From assembly GCF_005048265.1 (NCBI RefSeq), contig NZ_SUNH01000002.1, positions 1 through 64,000 on the forward strand: a stretch of DNA of 64,000 nucleotides, in the 5' to 3' direction. Source of the stretch: Paracoccus hibiscisoli. Its GTDB lineage: Bacteria; Pseudomonadota; Alphaproteobacteria; Rhodobacterales; Rhodobacteraceae. Shown piece by piece: positions 31,303 to 40,231 of the stretch. The position numbers were made by a program, and so were the translations under genes. Every line of letters starts with the position of its first letter. Position 1 is the first letter of the stretch. Under the pieces are notes generated by a model that worked only from the letters and a program-made list of their open reading frames with translations, ran no database searches and was not told the origin of the DNA.

Positions 31303-32472
31303 TCAGTCCTGTTGCGGGTCGACGACGGGATTCAGCACGAACCAGTCGGCGGGGTCCAGCGTTTCATTGCCGCGGCGCAATTCCAGATACAGCGATTCGC
31401 TGCGCCCGGCCTCGGCCCCGCGGGCGGCATCCAGGACGAACTGCGCGCCGAATTCCTGCGCGGGGGCCTCTGCGCCCCCCATCAGGCCCACCGGATCGCC
31501 CGCCTTCAGCACGTCGCCCACCTCTCCGAAGACCTGGCTGAGGCCTGCGAAAATCATAAGATAACCGCGCGCGGGCTCGGTGATCATCACATTGCCGTAA
31601 TCCAGGAAGGGCCCGCGATAGCGGATCGTCGCAGGCCAGGGCGTCTGGACCAGGGCGGCGGGCGCGGTGGCGATCACCCATCCAGGCCGGCTGACCCCGG
31701 CGGCGTCGGGTTCGGCATAGGGGCGCAGCACGGTGCCCACCACCGGCAGCGGCAGGCTGCCCTGCGCGCCCTCGAAATCGTCCATGGGCGCGCCCACGTC
31801 CTTTTCCATCCGCGCGATGCCGGTGGCAAAGGCCTCCAGGCTGTCGGCCGCGTCGCGCAGCGCCTGCAGCTCGGCCGGGTCCTCGTCATAGCGCAGCGGC
31901 ATCGAGCTGCGGTCGGTGACCGCGCTGGCCAGCAGGCGCCGCGCCTCCTGCACGCTGTCCAGCCCACTGCCCAGCATGCCGGCGGCATTGGCCTGCAGCT
32001 GGCGCACGGTGGCGATCTCGTCCAGATCCTCCTGCAGGGCCTCGGCTTGGGCGCGCAGGCCCGGCGTGACGCCCGACAGGATCATGCCGGACCGCGCATT
32101 GGCCAGCCCCCCCGCCGGATGCAGCAGCATGGTCGATTCGGGGCTTTGCTGCAGGGCGGTCATCGCGCCCAGCACGCGCGACAGCTGGCCGCGCTGCGCC
32201 TCGAACCGGGTGCGCAGCTCGGCCTCGCGGGCGGTGGCCTGGCGCAGACCGTCGCGCAGCGCCGACAGGCCCAGCTCATAGCCGCGGATCACCTCGGTCA
32301 GGGCGGTGACCTGATCGTCGGCCGCCACCGCATCGGCCAGCTGGCCGATGGCCGCGCGCAGCAGGGCGGCGGCGGCCTCGGCCTCGGCAACGGCCTGGTT
32401 GGCGGGGCTGGGCTGCGACCAGGCGGGCGCCGCCAGCGCGGCACACAGCATCAGGGCAAGGCGCATTTTCAT
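31303..32472 (-). CDS. EnvC-like murein hydrolase activator (degenerate LytM domain)
   Basis: 389-aa exported protein with a signal peptide (MKMRLALMLCAALAAPAWSQ), an Ala-rich coiled coil (about 25-230) and a C-terminal M23/LytM-like domain (GPFLDYGNVMITEPARGY, GDVLKAGDPVGLMGG, ESLYLELRRG). The zinc-binding His positions of active M23 peptidases appear replaced, as in EnvC and NlpD, which activate amidases instead of cutting. The start is in an ATGA overlap with the gpmI stop; a longer open frame runs into gpmI. Role in daughter-cell separation is inferred. Confidence 0.88.
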   Translation of the reverse strand: MKMRLALMLCAALAAPAWSQPSPANQAVAEAEAAAALLRAAIGQLADAVAADDQVTALTEVIRGYELGLSALRDGLRQATAREAELRTRFEAQRGQLSRVLGAMTALQQSPESTMLLHPAGGLANARSGMILSGVTPGLRAQAEALQEDLDEIATVRQLQANAAGMLGSGLDSVQEARRLLASAVTDRSSMPLRYDEDPAELQALRDAADSLEAFATGIARMEKDVGAPMDDFEGAQGSLPLPVVGTVLRPYAEPDAAGVSRPGWVIATAPAALVQTPWPATIRYRGPFLDYGNVMITEPARGYLMIFAGLSQVFGEVGDVLKAGDPVGLMGGAEAPAQEFGAQFVLDAARGAEAGRSESLYLELRRGNETLDPADWFVLNPVVDPQQD

Positions 32473-33983
32473 CGTGCGATCAGGCTTTCCCCGGTCATCT
32501 CGGCGGGCTGCGGCAGCCCCATCAGGTCCAGCACGGTCGGCGCCAGATCGGCCAGCCGCCCGTCGCGCAAGGCGGTGACGCCGGGGGCGCCATAGACGAT
32601 CACCGGCACCGGGTTCAGCGTATGGGCGGTATGCGGCCCGCCGGTCACCGGGTCGATCATCTGTTCGCAATTGCCGTGATCGGCGCAGATCACCGCCGCC
32701 CCGCCCACGGCATCCAGCGCCTCCAGCATGCGGCCCAGGCCGCGGTCCACCGCCTCGCAGGCGCGGGCGGCGGCGGCGATGTCGCCGGTATGGCCCACCA
32801 TGTCGGGATTGGCATAGTTCACGACGATCAGGTCATACCCCTCGCCGATGACCCGGACCAGCGTGTCGGTCACCTCGGCCGAGGCCATCTCGGGGGCCAG
32901 GTCATAGGTCGCGACCTTGGGGCTTTGAGGCATGTGGCGGTCCTCGCCCGGTTCGGGGGTCTCCTTGCCACCGTTCAGGAAGAAGGTCACATGCGGATAT
33001 TTCTCGGTCTCGGCCAGGCGGAACTGGCGCAGGCCGTGGGCCGCGACCCAGGCCCCCAGGGTGTTCTCGACCTGGCGCTTGGGATAGGCCGCCTGCATGA
33101 AGCGGTCATGCCGCGTCGAATAATCGACCATGCCCAACATCGCCGCCCAATCGGGGCGCGCGCCGGCGTCAAAGCCGTTGAACTCCGGATCGCCCAGGGC
33201 CGACAGGATCTCGCGCGCGCGGTCGGCGCGGAAATTGAGGCAGAACACCCCGTCCCCGTCCCGCGCGCCCGCATAGCCGTCGATGACGAAGGGGCTGACG
33301 AATTCGTCCATCTCGCCCCGCGCATGGGCGGTGGCGATGGCCTGGGCCACGTCCGGCGCGGCCTCTCCCTGAGCTGCGACGATGGCGGCAAAGGCACGCT
33401 GGACCCGCTCCCACCGGGTGTCGCGATCCATCGCGTAATAGCGCCCGATCAGCGTGCCGATGCGCGCGCCCTCGGGCAGGCCGGCCTGCAGCGTCCCGAG
33501 GAAGGCGGGTGCCGAATCGGGGGCCACGTCGCGGCCGTCGGTGATCGCGTGGATCACCACCGGCACGCCCGCGCCCGCCACGGCCCGCGCGGCGGCCAGC
33601 ACATGCACCAGATGCCCATGCACGCCGCCATCCGAGATGACCCCTAGCAGATGCGCCGTCCCGCCCGTGGCCTTCAGCCGGTCGATGAAGGCCAAGAGCG
33701 CCGGGTTCCGGCCAAAGCTGCCCTCCTCGATCGCCAGGTCGATCGCGCCCAGATCCATGGCGACCACGCGGCCCGCGCCGATATTGGTGTGGCCGACCTC
33801 GGAATTGCCCATCTGGCCGCGCGGCAGGCCGACATCGGGGCCGTGCGTGACCAGCGTGGCATGCGGATGCTGGCGCATCAGCCGGTCGAAATGCGGGGTG
33901 GCGGCGCGGTCGGGCGCGCTTTGGTCCGGGCGGTCGGACAGGCCCCAGCCGTCAAGGATGCACAGGATCACGGGTTTGGTCAT
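32469..33983 (-). CDS. gpmI: 2,3-bisphosphoglycerate-independent phosphoglycerate mutase
   Basis: Interconverts 3- and 2-phosphoglycerate with two Mn2+ ions. The 504-aa alkaline-phosphatase-fold protein has VILCILDGWGLSD, the phospho-acceptor Ser61 in QMGNSEVGHTNIGAG, FNFRADRARE, VVNYANPDMVGHTG and ICADHGNCEQM as metal-site motifs. I start at ATG 33981-33983 behind GAGG; the open frame extends 17 codons upstream into a repeat-containing region. It overlaps envC by 4 bp. Confidence 0.97.
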   Translation of the reverse strand: MTKPVILCILDGWGLSDRPDQSAPDRAATPHFDRLMRQHPHATLVTHGPDVGLPRGQMGNSEVGHTNIGAGRVVAMDLGAIDLAIEEGSFGRNPALLAFIDRLKATGGTAHLLGVISDGGVHGHLVHVLAAARAVAGAGVPVVIHAITDGRDVAPDSAPAFLGTLQAGLPEGARIGTLIGRYYAMDRDTRWERVQRAFAAIVAAQGEAAPDVAQAIATAHARGEMDEFVSPFVIDGYAGARDGDGVFCLNFRADRAREILSALGDPEFNGFDAGARPDWAAMLGMVDYSTRHDRFMQAAYPKRQVENTLGAWVAAHGLRQFRLAETEKYPHVTFFLNGGKETPEPGEDRHMPQSPKVATYDLAPEMASAEVTDTLVRVIGEGYDLIVVNYANPDMVGHTGDIAAAARACEAVDRGLGRMLEALDAVGGAAVICADHGNCEQMIDPVTGGPHTAHTLNPVPVIVYGAPGVTALRDGRLADLAPTVLDLMGLPQPAEMTGESLIAR

Positions 33984-34042
33984 CGGAGCCTCGCGGTTTT
34001 GACCCTGTCTATCGCCGCCGGGCGCGCGCGGCAACCACGCGA

Positions 34043-34090
34043 CCGGGGGCCAGCCCCCGGACCCCCGGGATATTTGCGTGAAGAAGAAGG
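34043..34090 (+). repeat. Dispersed GC-hairpin repeat with GAAGAAGAAG tail (copy R1)
   Basis: CCGGGGG-CCAG-CCCCCGG hairpin, then ACCCCCGGGATATTTGC, then GTGAAGAAGAAGG. Near-identical to R2 at 42062-42110 and recognisable in R3 at 57293-57347. It lies between rlmH and gpmI, oriented against both. Its GTG opens a long antisense frame, which I treat as chance. Confidence 0.85.
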
Positions 34091-34101
34091 GGCGGCCCGG
34101 A

Positions 34102-34569
34102 TCAGGCGCGGTGGTAGGGGGAGCCCGCGAGGATCGTGGCGGCGCGATAGAGCTGTTCGGCCAGCATGACGCGGACCAGCAGATGCGGCCAGACCATCCG
34201 GCCCAGGCTGATCTGCCAATCGGCGCGCGTCCGCAGGTCGGGGTCCAGCCCGTCCGCGCCGCCGATCACGAAGCACACATCACGCGCCTGGTCCCGCCAG
34301 CCCGCAAGCCGCGCCGCGAATTCGGGCGAGGTCGGCTGATCGCCGCGTTCGTCCATCATCACCACCGCCGCGCCGGGCGGGATGGCGCGAGACAGCAGGG
34401 CGGCCTCGGCGGCCATGGTGCCGGCGCGGCGGTCCTCGACCTCATGGACCGACACGGCCGGCAGCCCCAGGCTGCGGCCGGTCTTGGCGAAACGGTCAAG
34501 GTAGTCTGCGACCAGCGCCGCCTCGGGGCCGGTCTTCAGCCGCCCCACGGCGGCGATGTCGATGCGCAT
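34102..34569 (-). CDS. rlmH: 23S rRNA (pseudouridine-1915-N3)-methyltransferase
   Basis: SPOUT-fold methyltransferase acting on mature 70S ribosomes. The 155-aa protein shows DIAAVGRLKTGPEAAL at the N-terminus, VVMMDERGDQPTSPEFAA, the knot motif FVIGGADGLDPDLR and the C-terminal HLLVRVMLAEQLYRA with ILAGSPYHR, all diagnostic. Starts nine bases after rsfS, the usual partner of rlmH. Confidence 0.96.
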   Translation of the reverse strand: MRIDIAAVGRLKTGPEAALVADYLDRFAKTGRSLGLPAVSVHEVEDRRAGTMAAEAALLSRAIPPGAAVVMMDERGDQPTSPEFAARLAGWRDQARDVCFVIGGADGLDPDLRTRADWQISLGRMVWPHLLVRVMLAEQLYRAATILAGSPYHRA

Positions 34570-34578
34570 CGGCGCGGA

Positions 34579-35109
34579 TCAGACCAGCGGCTGATAGGTC
34601 GACGGCTCGGCCGGTTCGCGGCTGCGGGCCAGCGCATCGGCGGGCAGCCACATCTTTTCCAGCTGATAGAAATCGCGGACCTCCGGGCGGAAGACATGCA
34701 CGATCACGTCATCGGTGTCGATCAGCACCCAATCGCCGGCATCCTTGCCCTCGATCCGGGGGCTGCGGCCGGTGACCTGCTTCACGCGCTCGGCCAGCTT
34801 TTCCGCGATGGCGCCCACCTGGCGCGAGCTGCGCCCCGAGGCGATGACCATGTGGTCGGCAATGGCCGTGCGGCCGCGCAGGTCGATGGTGATGACCTCC
34901 TCGGCCTTGTCGTCATCAAGGGAATTCAGCACCAAAGCCAGCATGTCATCGCTGCTGTGCTGGCTGGAATGCTGGGTCGAAGTCGGCCGACCGGCCGACG
35001 GGGCGTCTTGTGACAGGGTGTAGTCCTCCGGTCCGCGCGCCGATGACCCCCGGCGCAGGGGTTCCCCCAACATAGCATCTTTTCGGCCCGTCTCAATCTC
35101 TCGCGGCAT
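34579..35109 (-). CDS. rsfS: Ribosome silencing factor RsfS
   Basis: Binds L14 and blocks subunit joining during starvation. The conserved core is MLALVLNSLDDDKAEEVITIDLRG onward (from about residue 56), with IADHMVIASGRSSRQV and GDWVLIDTDDVIVHVFRPEVRDFYQLEKMW. The 55 residues before it are polar, low-complexity and not typical. The ATG at 35107-35109 has AAGGA close upstream; ATGs at 35071-35073 or at the core are alternatives, so the N-terminus is uncertain. First gene of a six-gene minus-strand operon. Confidence 0.93.
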   Translation of the reverse strand: MPREIETGRKDAMLGEPLRRGSSARGPEDYTLSQDAPSAGRPTSTQHSSQHSSDDMLALVLNSLDDDKAEEVITIDLRGRTAIADHMVIASGRSSRQVGAIAEKLAERVKQVTGRSPRIEGKDAGDWVLIDTDDVIVHVFRPEVRDFYQLEKMWLPADALARSREPAEPSTYQPLV

Positions 35110-35164
35110 TTTCCTTAAGGCGGACGCGCTTGCCAGCGGGCGGATGCTGGCCTAATCTGGCCGA

Positions 35165-35251
35165 ATGATGCGTTATTTCGACATTCATGACCGCGCGCGC
35201 CTGCCGGGCCGCTTCTACGGCGAGATGCTGGGCGTGACCGCGCAGGGCTGA
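35165..35251 (+). CDS. Possible 28-aa small ORF upstream of leuC
   Basis: ATGATG opens a 28-codon frame: MMRYFDIHDRARLPG, then RFYGEMLGVTAQG and TGA. It has GC-rich third positions typical of real genes here and a non-repetitive, foldable sequence, but no clear Shine-Dalgarno. With two leucines it is not a classical leucine attenuation leader. It may be a small protein, a leader peptide for leuC (48 bases downstream), or the remnant of a longer gene. I do not recognise it. Confidence 0.3.
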   Translation: MMRYFDIHDRARLPGRFYGEMLGVTAQG

Positions 35252-35299
35252 CGGCTGTCCGTCCCTGCCCCCCTGCATCACAGCCGAAAGACCTCAGCC

Positions 35300-36718
35300 A
35301 TGACCTCTGCACGCACGCTTTACGACAAGATCTGGAACGCCCATGTGGTGGATCGTCAGGACGACGGCACCTGCCTTCTGTATATCGACCGCCATCTGGT
35401 CCATGAGGTGACCAGCCCGCAGGCCTTCGAGGGGCTGCGCATGACCGGCCGCACGGTCCGCGCCCCCGAACGCACCATCGCCGTGCCCGATCACAACGTG
35501 CCCACCACGCTGGACCGCCAGCAGGGCATCGACAACGAGGAATCGCGCATCCAGGTCGATGCGCTGGACCGCAACGCCCGCGAATTCGGGGTGCATTACT
35601 ATCCGGTGACCGACATCCGCCAGGGCATCGTGCATATCGTCGGCCCCGAGCAGGGCTGGACCCTGCCCGGCATGACCGTCGTCTGCGGCGACAGCCACAC
35701 GGCGACCCACGGCGCCTTCGGCGCGCTGGCCCACGGCATCGGCACCAGTGAGGTCGAACATGTCCTGGCCACCCAGACCCTGATCCAGGGCAAGTCCAAG
35801 AACATGAAGGTCGAGATCACCGGCCGCCTGGCCCCCGGCGTAACCGCCAAGGACATCGTGTTGCGCATCATCGCCGAGACCGGCACCGCGGGCGGCACCG
35901 GCCATGTCATCGAATATTGCGGCGAGGCGATCCGCAACCTGTCGATGGAAGGCCGCATGACCATCTGCAACATGGCGATCGAGGGCGGCGCCCGCGCCGG
36001 TCTGATCGCCCCGGACGAGGTCACGTTCAATTACGTCAAGGGCCGCCCCCATGCGCCCAAAGGTGCGCAGTGGGAGGCCGCCGTCGCCTGGTGGAGGACG
36101 CTGTTTTCCGACCCCGACGCGCATTTCGACAAGGTCCTGACAATCCGCGCCGAGGACATCGCCCCCACCGTCACCTGGGGCACATCCCCCGAGGACGCCC
36201 TGCCCATCACGGCATCCGTCCCCGCGCCAGAGAGCTTTACCGGCGGCAAGGTCGATGCCGCGCGCCGGTCGCTGGACTACATGGGCCTGACCGCCGGCAC
36301 GCCGCTGACCGAGATCACCATCGACGCCGTCTTCATCGGATCGTGCACCAATGGCCGGATCGAGGATCTGCGCGCCGCCGCCGACGTGCTGCGCGGCCGC
36401 AAACTGGCGCCTGGCGTGCGCGGCATGGTCGTGCCCGGATCGGGCCTGGTGCGCGCCATGGCCGAGGAGGAGGGGCTGGACGTCATCTTCACCAATGCCG
36501 GTTTCGAATGGCGTCTGGCGGGGTGTTCGATGTGCCTCGGCATGAACCCCGACCAGCTGAAGCCGGGCGAGCGTTGCGCCGCGACCTCGAACCGCAACTT
36601 CGAGGGGCGTCAGGGCTACAAGGGCCGCACCCATCTGATGAGCCCCGCGATGGCGGCGGCGGCGGGCGTCACCGGCCGCCTGACGGACATCCGCGAATTC
36701 GCGGCTCAGCCGGCATGA
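35300..36718 (+). CDS. leuC: 3-isopropylmalate dehydratase, large subunit
   Basis: Aconitase-family [4Fe-4S] enzyme isomerising 2- to 3-isopropylmalate in leucine synthesis, with LeuD. The 472-aa protein has the substrate motif [49 protein letters not shown] (in adjoining parts), the cluster cysteines in [13 protein letters not shown] and [11 protein letters not shown], and [10 protein letters not shown]. Unusually, leuD is not directly downstream: an antisense membrane-protein gene of about 0.6 kb lies between. Confidence 0.97.
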   Translation: MTSARTLYDKIWNAHVVDRQDDGTCLLYIDRHLVHEVTSPQAFEGLRMTGRTVRAPERTIAVPDHNVPTTLDRQQGIDNEESRIQVDALDRNAREFGVHYYPVTDIRQGIVHIVGPEQGWTLPGMTVVCGDSHTATHGAFGALAHGIGTSEVEHVLATQTLIQGKSKNMKVEITGRLAPGVTAKDIVLRIIAETGTAGGTGHVIEYCGEAIRNLSMEGRMTICNMAIEGGARAGLIAPDEVTFNYVKGRPHAPKGAQWEAAVAWWRTLFSDPDAHFDKVLTIRAEDIAPTVTWGTSPEDALPITASVPAPESFTGGKVDAARRSLDYMGLTAGTPLTEITIDAVFIGSCTNGRIEDLRAAADVLRGRKLAPGVRGMVVPGSGLVRAMAEEEGLDVIFTNAGFEWRLAGCSMCLGMNPDQLKPGERCAATSNRNFEGRQGYKGRTHLMSPAMAAAAGVTGRLTDIREFAAQPA

Positions 36719-36744
36719 AGCAGATGGCCCATGCCGGAGGGGGC

Positions 36745-37329
36745 TCAGGGCCTGTTGGCGCCCGGGCCCGATCCGCGGTAACGGCGCAGCAGCAGGACCG
36801 CGTTCAGGGCGATAAGCAGCAGACCGGCATTCTCGAACAGGAAATTGTTCGAGACGCCAAGGCTCTGCGCCCCGATCAGATAGTCGAAACGATGGATGCT
36901 GACCGCCCGGACCATGACGAAGGCCAGCACGATGCCCAGTCCCAGCAGCGCCAGCAGGTCGCGGCCCAGGCTGTTCCGCAGCATCAGCATCGTGGCGACC
37001 AGCCCCAACACCACGGTGGCCAAAAGCGTCGCGATGAAACCCGCCTGGATGGCTCTGCGCTCGGCATACCAGCCTTGCGCGGTGGCCAGGCATTTTCCCG
37101 CGGCGGTCAGCGCGCTTTGCAGATCCAACTGCTTGTTGACGGCCAGAAAGGCCAGCACGACGACCAGAACGGCCCAGAAGACCCGACCGGCGCGCCCGGC
37201 CAGCCTGCGCCAGACCGCAATCGACAGGATGGCCGTGAGCACATAAGCCAATACGGTCAACCAGCCCGTCACATCCGGATCACCGATTTGGGGCGACCAG
37301 CGGCCGGCCACGCATTCTTGCAGTTCCAT
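36745..37329 (-). CDS. Hypothetical membrane protein between leuC and leuD
   Basis: 194-aa protein, unrecognised, with about five hydrophobic helices: [69 protein letters not shown] and [14 protein letters not shown], with basic loops ([19 protein letters not shown]). The ATG at 37327-37329 ([11 protein letters not shown]) is chosen over one at 37407 that would abut leuD; GAGG is three bases before it. It lies on the strand opposite to leuC and leuD and splits that pair. No transport signature is seen. Confidence 0.72.
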   Translation of the reverse strand: MELQECVAGRWSPQIGDPDVTGWLTVLAYVLTAILSIAVWRRLAGRAGRVFWAVLVVVLAFLAVNKQLDLQSALTAAGKCLATAQGWYAERRAIQAGFIATLLATVVLGLVATMLMLRNSLGRDLLALLGLGIVLAFVMVRAVSIHRFDYLIGAQSLGVSNNFLFENAGLLLIALNAVLLLRRYRGSGPGANRP

Positions 37330-37409
37330 CAGCCTCAAAACATCACTCCGCGCAAAGGTCAGGTCGCATCCTAGACCGCCCGGCGCCAGACCTGAAGGCA
37401 TCGACACCT

Positions 37410-38015
37410 ATGGACAAGTTCACAACTCTGACCGGCATCGCAGCCCCCATGCCCTTGGTCAATATCGACACCGACATGATCATCCCCAAGCAGTTCCTGA
37501 AGACCATCAAACGGTCCGGCCTGGGCGTGAACCTGTTCGACGAGATGCGCTATGACCGCGACGGAAACGAGATCCCCGATTTCGTCCTGAACCGGCCCGC
37601 CTATCGCGACGCCCAGATCCTGATCGCGGGCGACAATTTCGGCTGCGGCAGCTCGCGCGAACACGCGCCCTGGGCGCTGCTGGATTTCGGCATCCGCTGC
37701 GTGATCTCGACCAGCTTTGCCGACATCTTCTTCAACAACTGCTTCAAGAACGGCATCCTGCCCGTGGTCCTGCCCCAGGACGCGGTCGACGCGCTGATGC
37801 GCGACGCCGAAAAGGGCGCCAATGCCCGCATCACCGTCGATCTGGACAGCCAGACCGTCACCGGCGCGGACGGCACGGCCTATGCCTTCGACATGGACCC
37901 GTTCCGCAAGCACTGCCTGATGAACGGGTTGGACGATATCGGCCTGACGATGGAAAAGGCCCCCGCCATCGACACGTTCGAACAGCACATGGCCCAGGCC
38001 CGCCCTTGGATCTGA
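37410..38015 (+). CDS. leuD: 3-isopropylmalate dehydratase, small subunit
   Basis: Swivelling-domain partner of LeuC. The 201-aa protein starts [15 protein letters not shown] and has [16 protein letters not shown], the substrate-specificity loop [17 protein letters not shown], and [18 protein letters not shown], diagnostic for LeuD. It lies 691 bases after leuC with an opposite-strand gene between, so it may have its own promoter in the 80 bases before it. It ends overlapping a secreted endonuclease-family gene. Confidence 0.97.
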   Translation: MDKFTTLTGIAAPMPLVNIDTDMIIPKQFLKTIKRSGLGVNLFDEMRYDRDGNEIPDFVLNRPAYRDAQILIAGDNFGCGSSREHAPWALLDFGIRCVISTSFADIFFNNCFKNGILPVVLPQDAVDALMRDAEKGANARITVDLDSQTVTGADGTAYAFDMDPFRKHCLMNGLDDIGLTMEKAPAIDTFEQHMAQARPWI

Positions 38016-39016
38016 GGGCACTTGCCCTGATCGCCCTCGCCACACCGGCGGGGGCCGACACCCTGCGCCTGGCCACCTGGGATTCCGGCCTGTCGCGAAA
38101 CGGGCCGGGGCTTTTGCTGCACGACATCGCGCGGGACGATCCGCAAGTGCTGGCCGCGGCCCGCGTCATCGCCCATGCGGCGCCTGACGCGATCCTGCTG
38201 ACCGGCTTTGACTGGGACCTGGATCACCGCGCCCTGACCGCCTTCGCCGACCTGCTGGAGGCGCAAGGCCACCCCATGCCCCACCACCACGCCAGCCAGC
38301 CCAATCGCGGCTTGCAGACCGGCCTGGACCTGGACGGAGACGGCCGTCCGGGCCGCCCCCGCGACGCGCAGGGCTATGGCGATTTCACCGGGCAGAAGGG
38401 CCTGGCGCTGTTGTCGCGCCTGCCCATCGCGGGGGTGACCGACCACACGGCGACGCTCTGGCGCGACCTGCCCGGCAACCGCATGCCCGAAAGCCCCCAT
38501 GCCGACATCCAGCGCCTGTCCAGCAGCGCCCATTGGGACGTCGCCCTGACCACGCCCGACGGCCCCCTGCACCTGCTGGCCTTCGCCGCGACGCCCCCCG
38601 CCTTTGAGCCCCGCAACGCCGCCCGCAACCGTGACGAGGCGACCTTCTGGCTGCAGAACCTGCCCGACGCCCCCTTCGCGATCATCGGGAACCTGAACAT
38701 CGACCCCCAGGACGGCGACGGCGACCCCGCCACGCTGCAGGCGCTGCTGACCGTCACCCAGGACCCGCAGCCGCGCGGCGCGTTCCAGCCGCCCCAGACC
38801 GGCCCCAATGCGAACCAAAACGGAGACCCGGCGCTGGACACCGCCGAATACGACCGCGCGCCGGGGAACCTGCGGCTGGACTATATCCTGCCCGCGACCG
38901 CGCTGCGCGTCACCGATGCGGGCGTGCTGTGGCCCGCGACCGACGATCCGTTGGCGGACTCCGTGGCGCTGGCGTCGCATCGCAAGCTGGTCTGGGTCGA
39001 TCTAGACCTCGAATGA
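38006..39016 (+). CDS. Exported endonuclease/exonuclease/phosphatase family protein
   Basis: 336-aa protein with a signal peptide ([18 protein letters not shown]) and the EEP fold: [53 protein letters not shown] and [13 protein letters not shown] with a final [11 protein letters not shown] containing the catalytic His. The usual first-motif Glu is not obvious (TGFDWD). Start is TTG at 38006, overlapping leuD by 10 bases. It is probably secreted or periplasmic. Whether the substrate is nucleic acid or a phosphoester is open. Confidence 0.82.
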   Translation: MDLRALALIALATPAGADTLRLATWDSGLSRNGPGLLLHDIARDDPQVLAAARVIAHAAPDAILLTGFDWDLDHRALTAFADLLEAQGHPMPHHHASQPNRGLQTGLDLDGDGRPGRPRDAQGYGDFTGQKGLALLSRLPIAGVTDHTATLWRDLPGNRMPESPHADIQRLSSSAHWDVALTTPDGPLHLLAFAATPPAFEPRNAARNRDEATFWLQNLPDAPFAIIGNLNIDPQDGDGDPATLQALLTVTQDPQPRGAFQPPQTGPNANQNGDPALDTAEYDRAPGNLRLDYILPATALRVTDAGVLWPATDDPLADSVALASHRKLVWVDLDLE

Positions 39017-40231
39017 GGTGACCGCCCCCCAGGCCGCGTCCAGATCCTCGGCCCCCACGCAATAGGGCGGCAGGACATAGACGGTGTTCCCCAAAGGCCG
39101 CAGCAGCACGCCCTGATCCAGGCAATGCGCCCGCATCCGCGGCCCGACCTCTGACAGATAGCCGCCCTCGGGCACGACCAGATCCGCCGCCGCAATCGTC
39201 CCACATTGCCGGATATTGGTGAAGCGCCCGTCCAGCCGCGCCAGCCGGTCCGCCTGCATCGCGGCCAGCGCATCCAGCCGCGCCTGCATGGGGCTGGCCT
39301 GCCACAGCCGCACCTGCGCCAGCGCCGCCGCGCAGGCGATCGGGTTCGCGGTATAGCTGCTGGAGTGATAGAACGTTCGCCGCCGGTCCGTCGACCGGTG
39401 CGCCTCAAAGATCCGCCCGCTGGCCAGCGTCGCCGCCAGAGGCACCACCCCCCCGGTCAACCCCTTGGAGGTGCACAGGATATCCGGCGCGACGCCTGCA
39501 TGATCGCAGGCCCACAGCCGACCCGTCCGCCCCCAACCGGTCATCACCTCATCCGCGATCATCAGCACGTCATGCCGGTCGCAGATCGCCCGCAGCCCGG
39601 CCAGAACCTCGGGCGGATACATCCGCATCCCCCCCGCGCCCAGCACCAGCGGCTCCAGGATGATCGCCGCCATGCGGCCTGACGCGGCCAGCGCCTCGAA
39701 CGCCGCCAGCGTCGCCGCCCCGCCCCCCTCGGGAAAGGGCAGCCGGTCCACCCCGAACATCAGCGGGTCATAGGCGGCGTTGAACACGCCGCGCTCGCCC
39801 ACGCTCATCGTGCCGATGGTGTCGCCGTGATAGCTGTCCTCGATCACCGCGATCCGGTGGCGGCCGTCGCCCTCGTGGCGCCAATAGCCCAGGGCCATCT
39901 TCAGCGCGACCTCGACCGCCGTGGACCCGCTGTCGCTGAAGAACACATGGTCCAGCCCCTTGGGCGTCATCGTGACCAGCGCCTCGGCCAGTTCCTCGGC
40001 GGGCGCATGGGTCAGGCCCGCAAAGATCACCTGGTCCAGCCGCCCGGCGGTCTCGCGGATCGCCTCGACGATCTCGGGCTGGTTGTGGCCATGCGTGACC
40101 ACCCACCAACTGCTGATCCCGTCCAGAAGCGGCCCGCGATCCGTCTGGACATACGCCCCCGCGCTGGAGATCGCGCGCGGCGGCGCAGGCTCGGTCCCGT
40201 GCTGAAAGAAGGGATGCCACACTGCACTCAT
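39002..40231 (-). CDS. bioA: Adenosylmethionine-8-amino-7-oxononanoate aminotransferase
   Basis: PLP enzyme converting KAPA to DAPA with SAM as amino donor. The 409-aa class III aminotransferase has LLDGISSWWVVTHGHNQPEI, FFSDSGSTAVEVALKMA, IEDSYHGDTIGTMSVG, ADEVMTGWGRTG and the PLP lysine in CTSKGLTGG (Lys256). The WW and SYHGDT features match BioA. Last gene of bioB-bioF-bioD-bioA, overlapping bioD by 4 bp (ATGA) and converging on the endonuclease-family gene with a 15-bp overlap. Confidence 0.97.
   Translation of the reverse strand: MSAVWHPFFQHGTEPAPPRAISSAGAYVQTDRGPLLDGISSWWVVTHGHNQPEIVEAIRETAGRLDQVIFAGLTHAPAEELAEALVTMTPKGLDHVFFSDSGSTAVEVALKMALGYWRHEGDGRHRIAVIEDSYHGDTIGTMSVGERGVFNAAYDPLMFGVDRLPFPEGGGAATLAAFEALAASGRMAAIILEPLVLGAGGMRMYPPEVLAGLRAICDRHDVLMIADEVMTGWGRTGRLWACDHAGVAPDILCTSKGLTGGVVPLAATLASGRIFEAHRSTDRRRTFYHSSSYTANPIACAAALAQVRLWQASPMQARLDALAAMQADRLARLDGRFTNIRQCGTIAAADLVVPEGGYLSEVGPRMRAHCLDQGVLLRPLGNTVYVLPPYCVGAEDLDAAWGAVTSFEV

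Noticed and set aside
34078..35013. 311-codon frame starting at the GTG of repeat R1
   Set aside because: It runs antisense through rlmH and rsfS, both firmly identified. The peptide is His/Arg/Gln-rich shadow sequence.
39473..39480. Isolated GTGCAC words elsewhere (also near 6600 and 61623)
   Set aside because: Single occurrences without 11-base tandem neighbours; not copies of the repeat.
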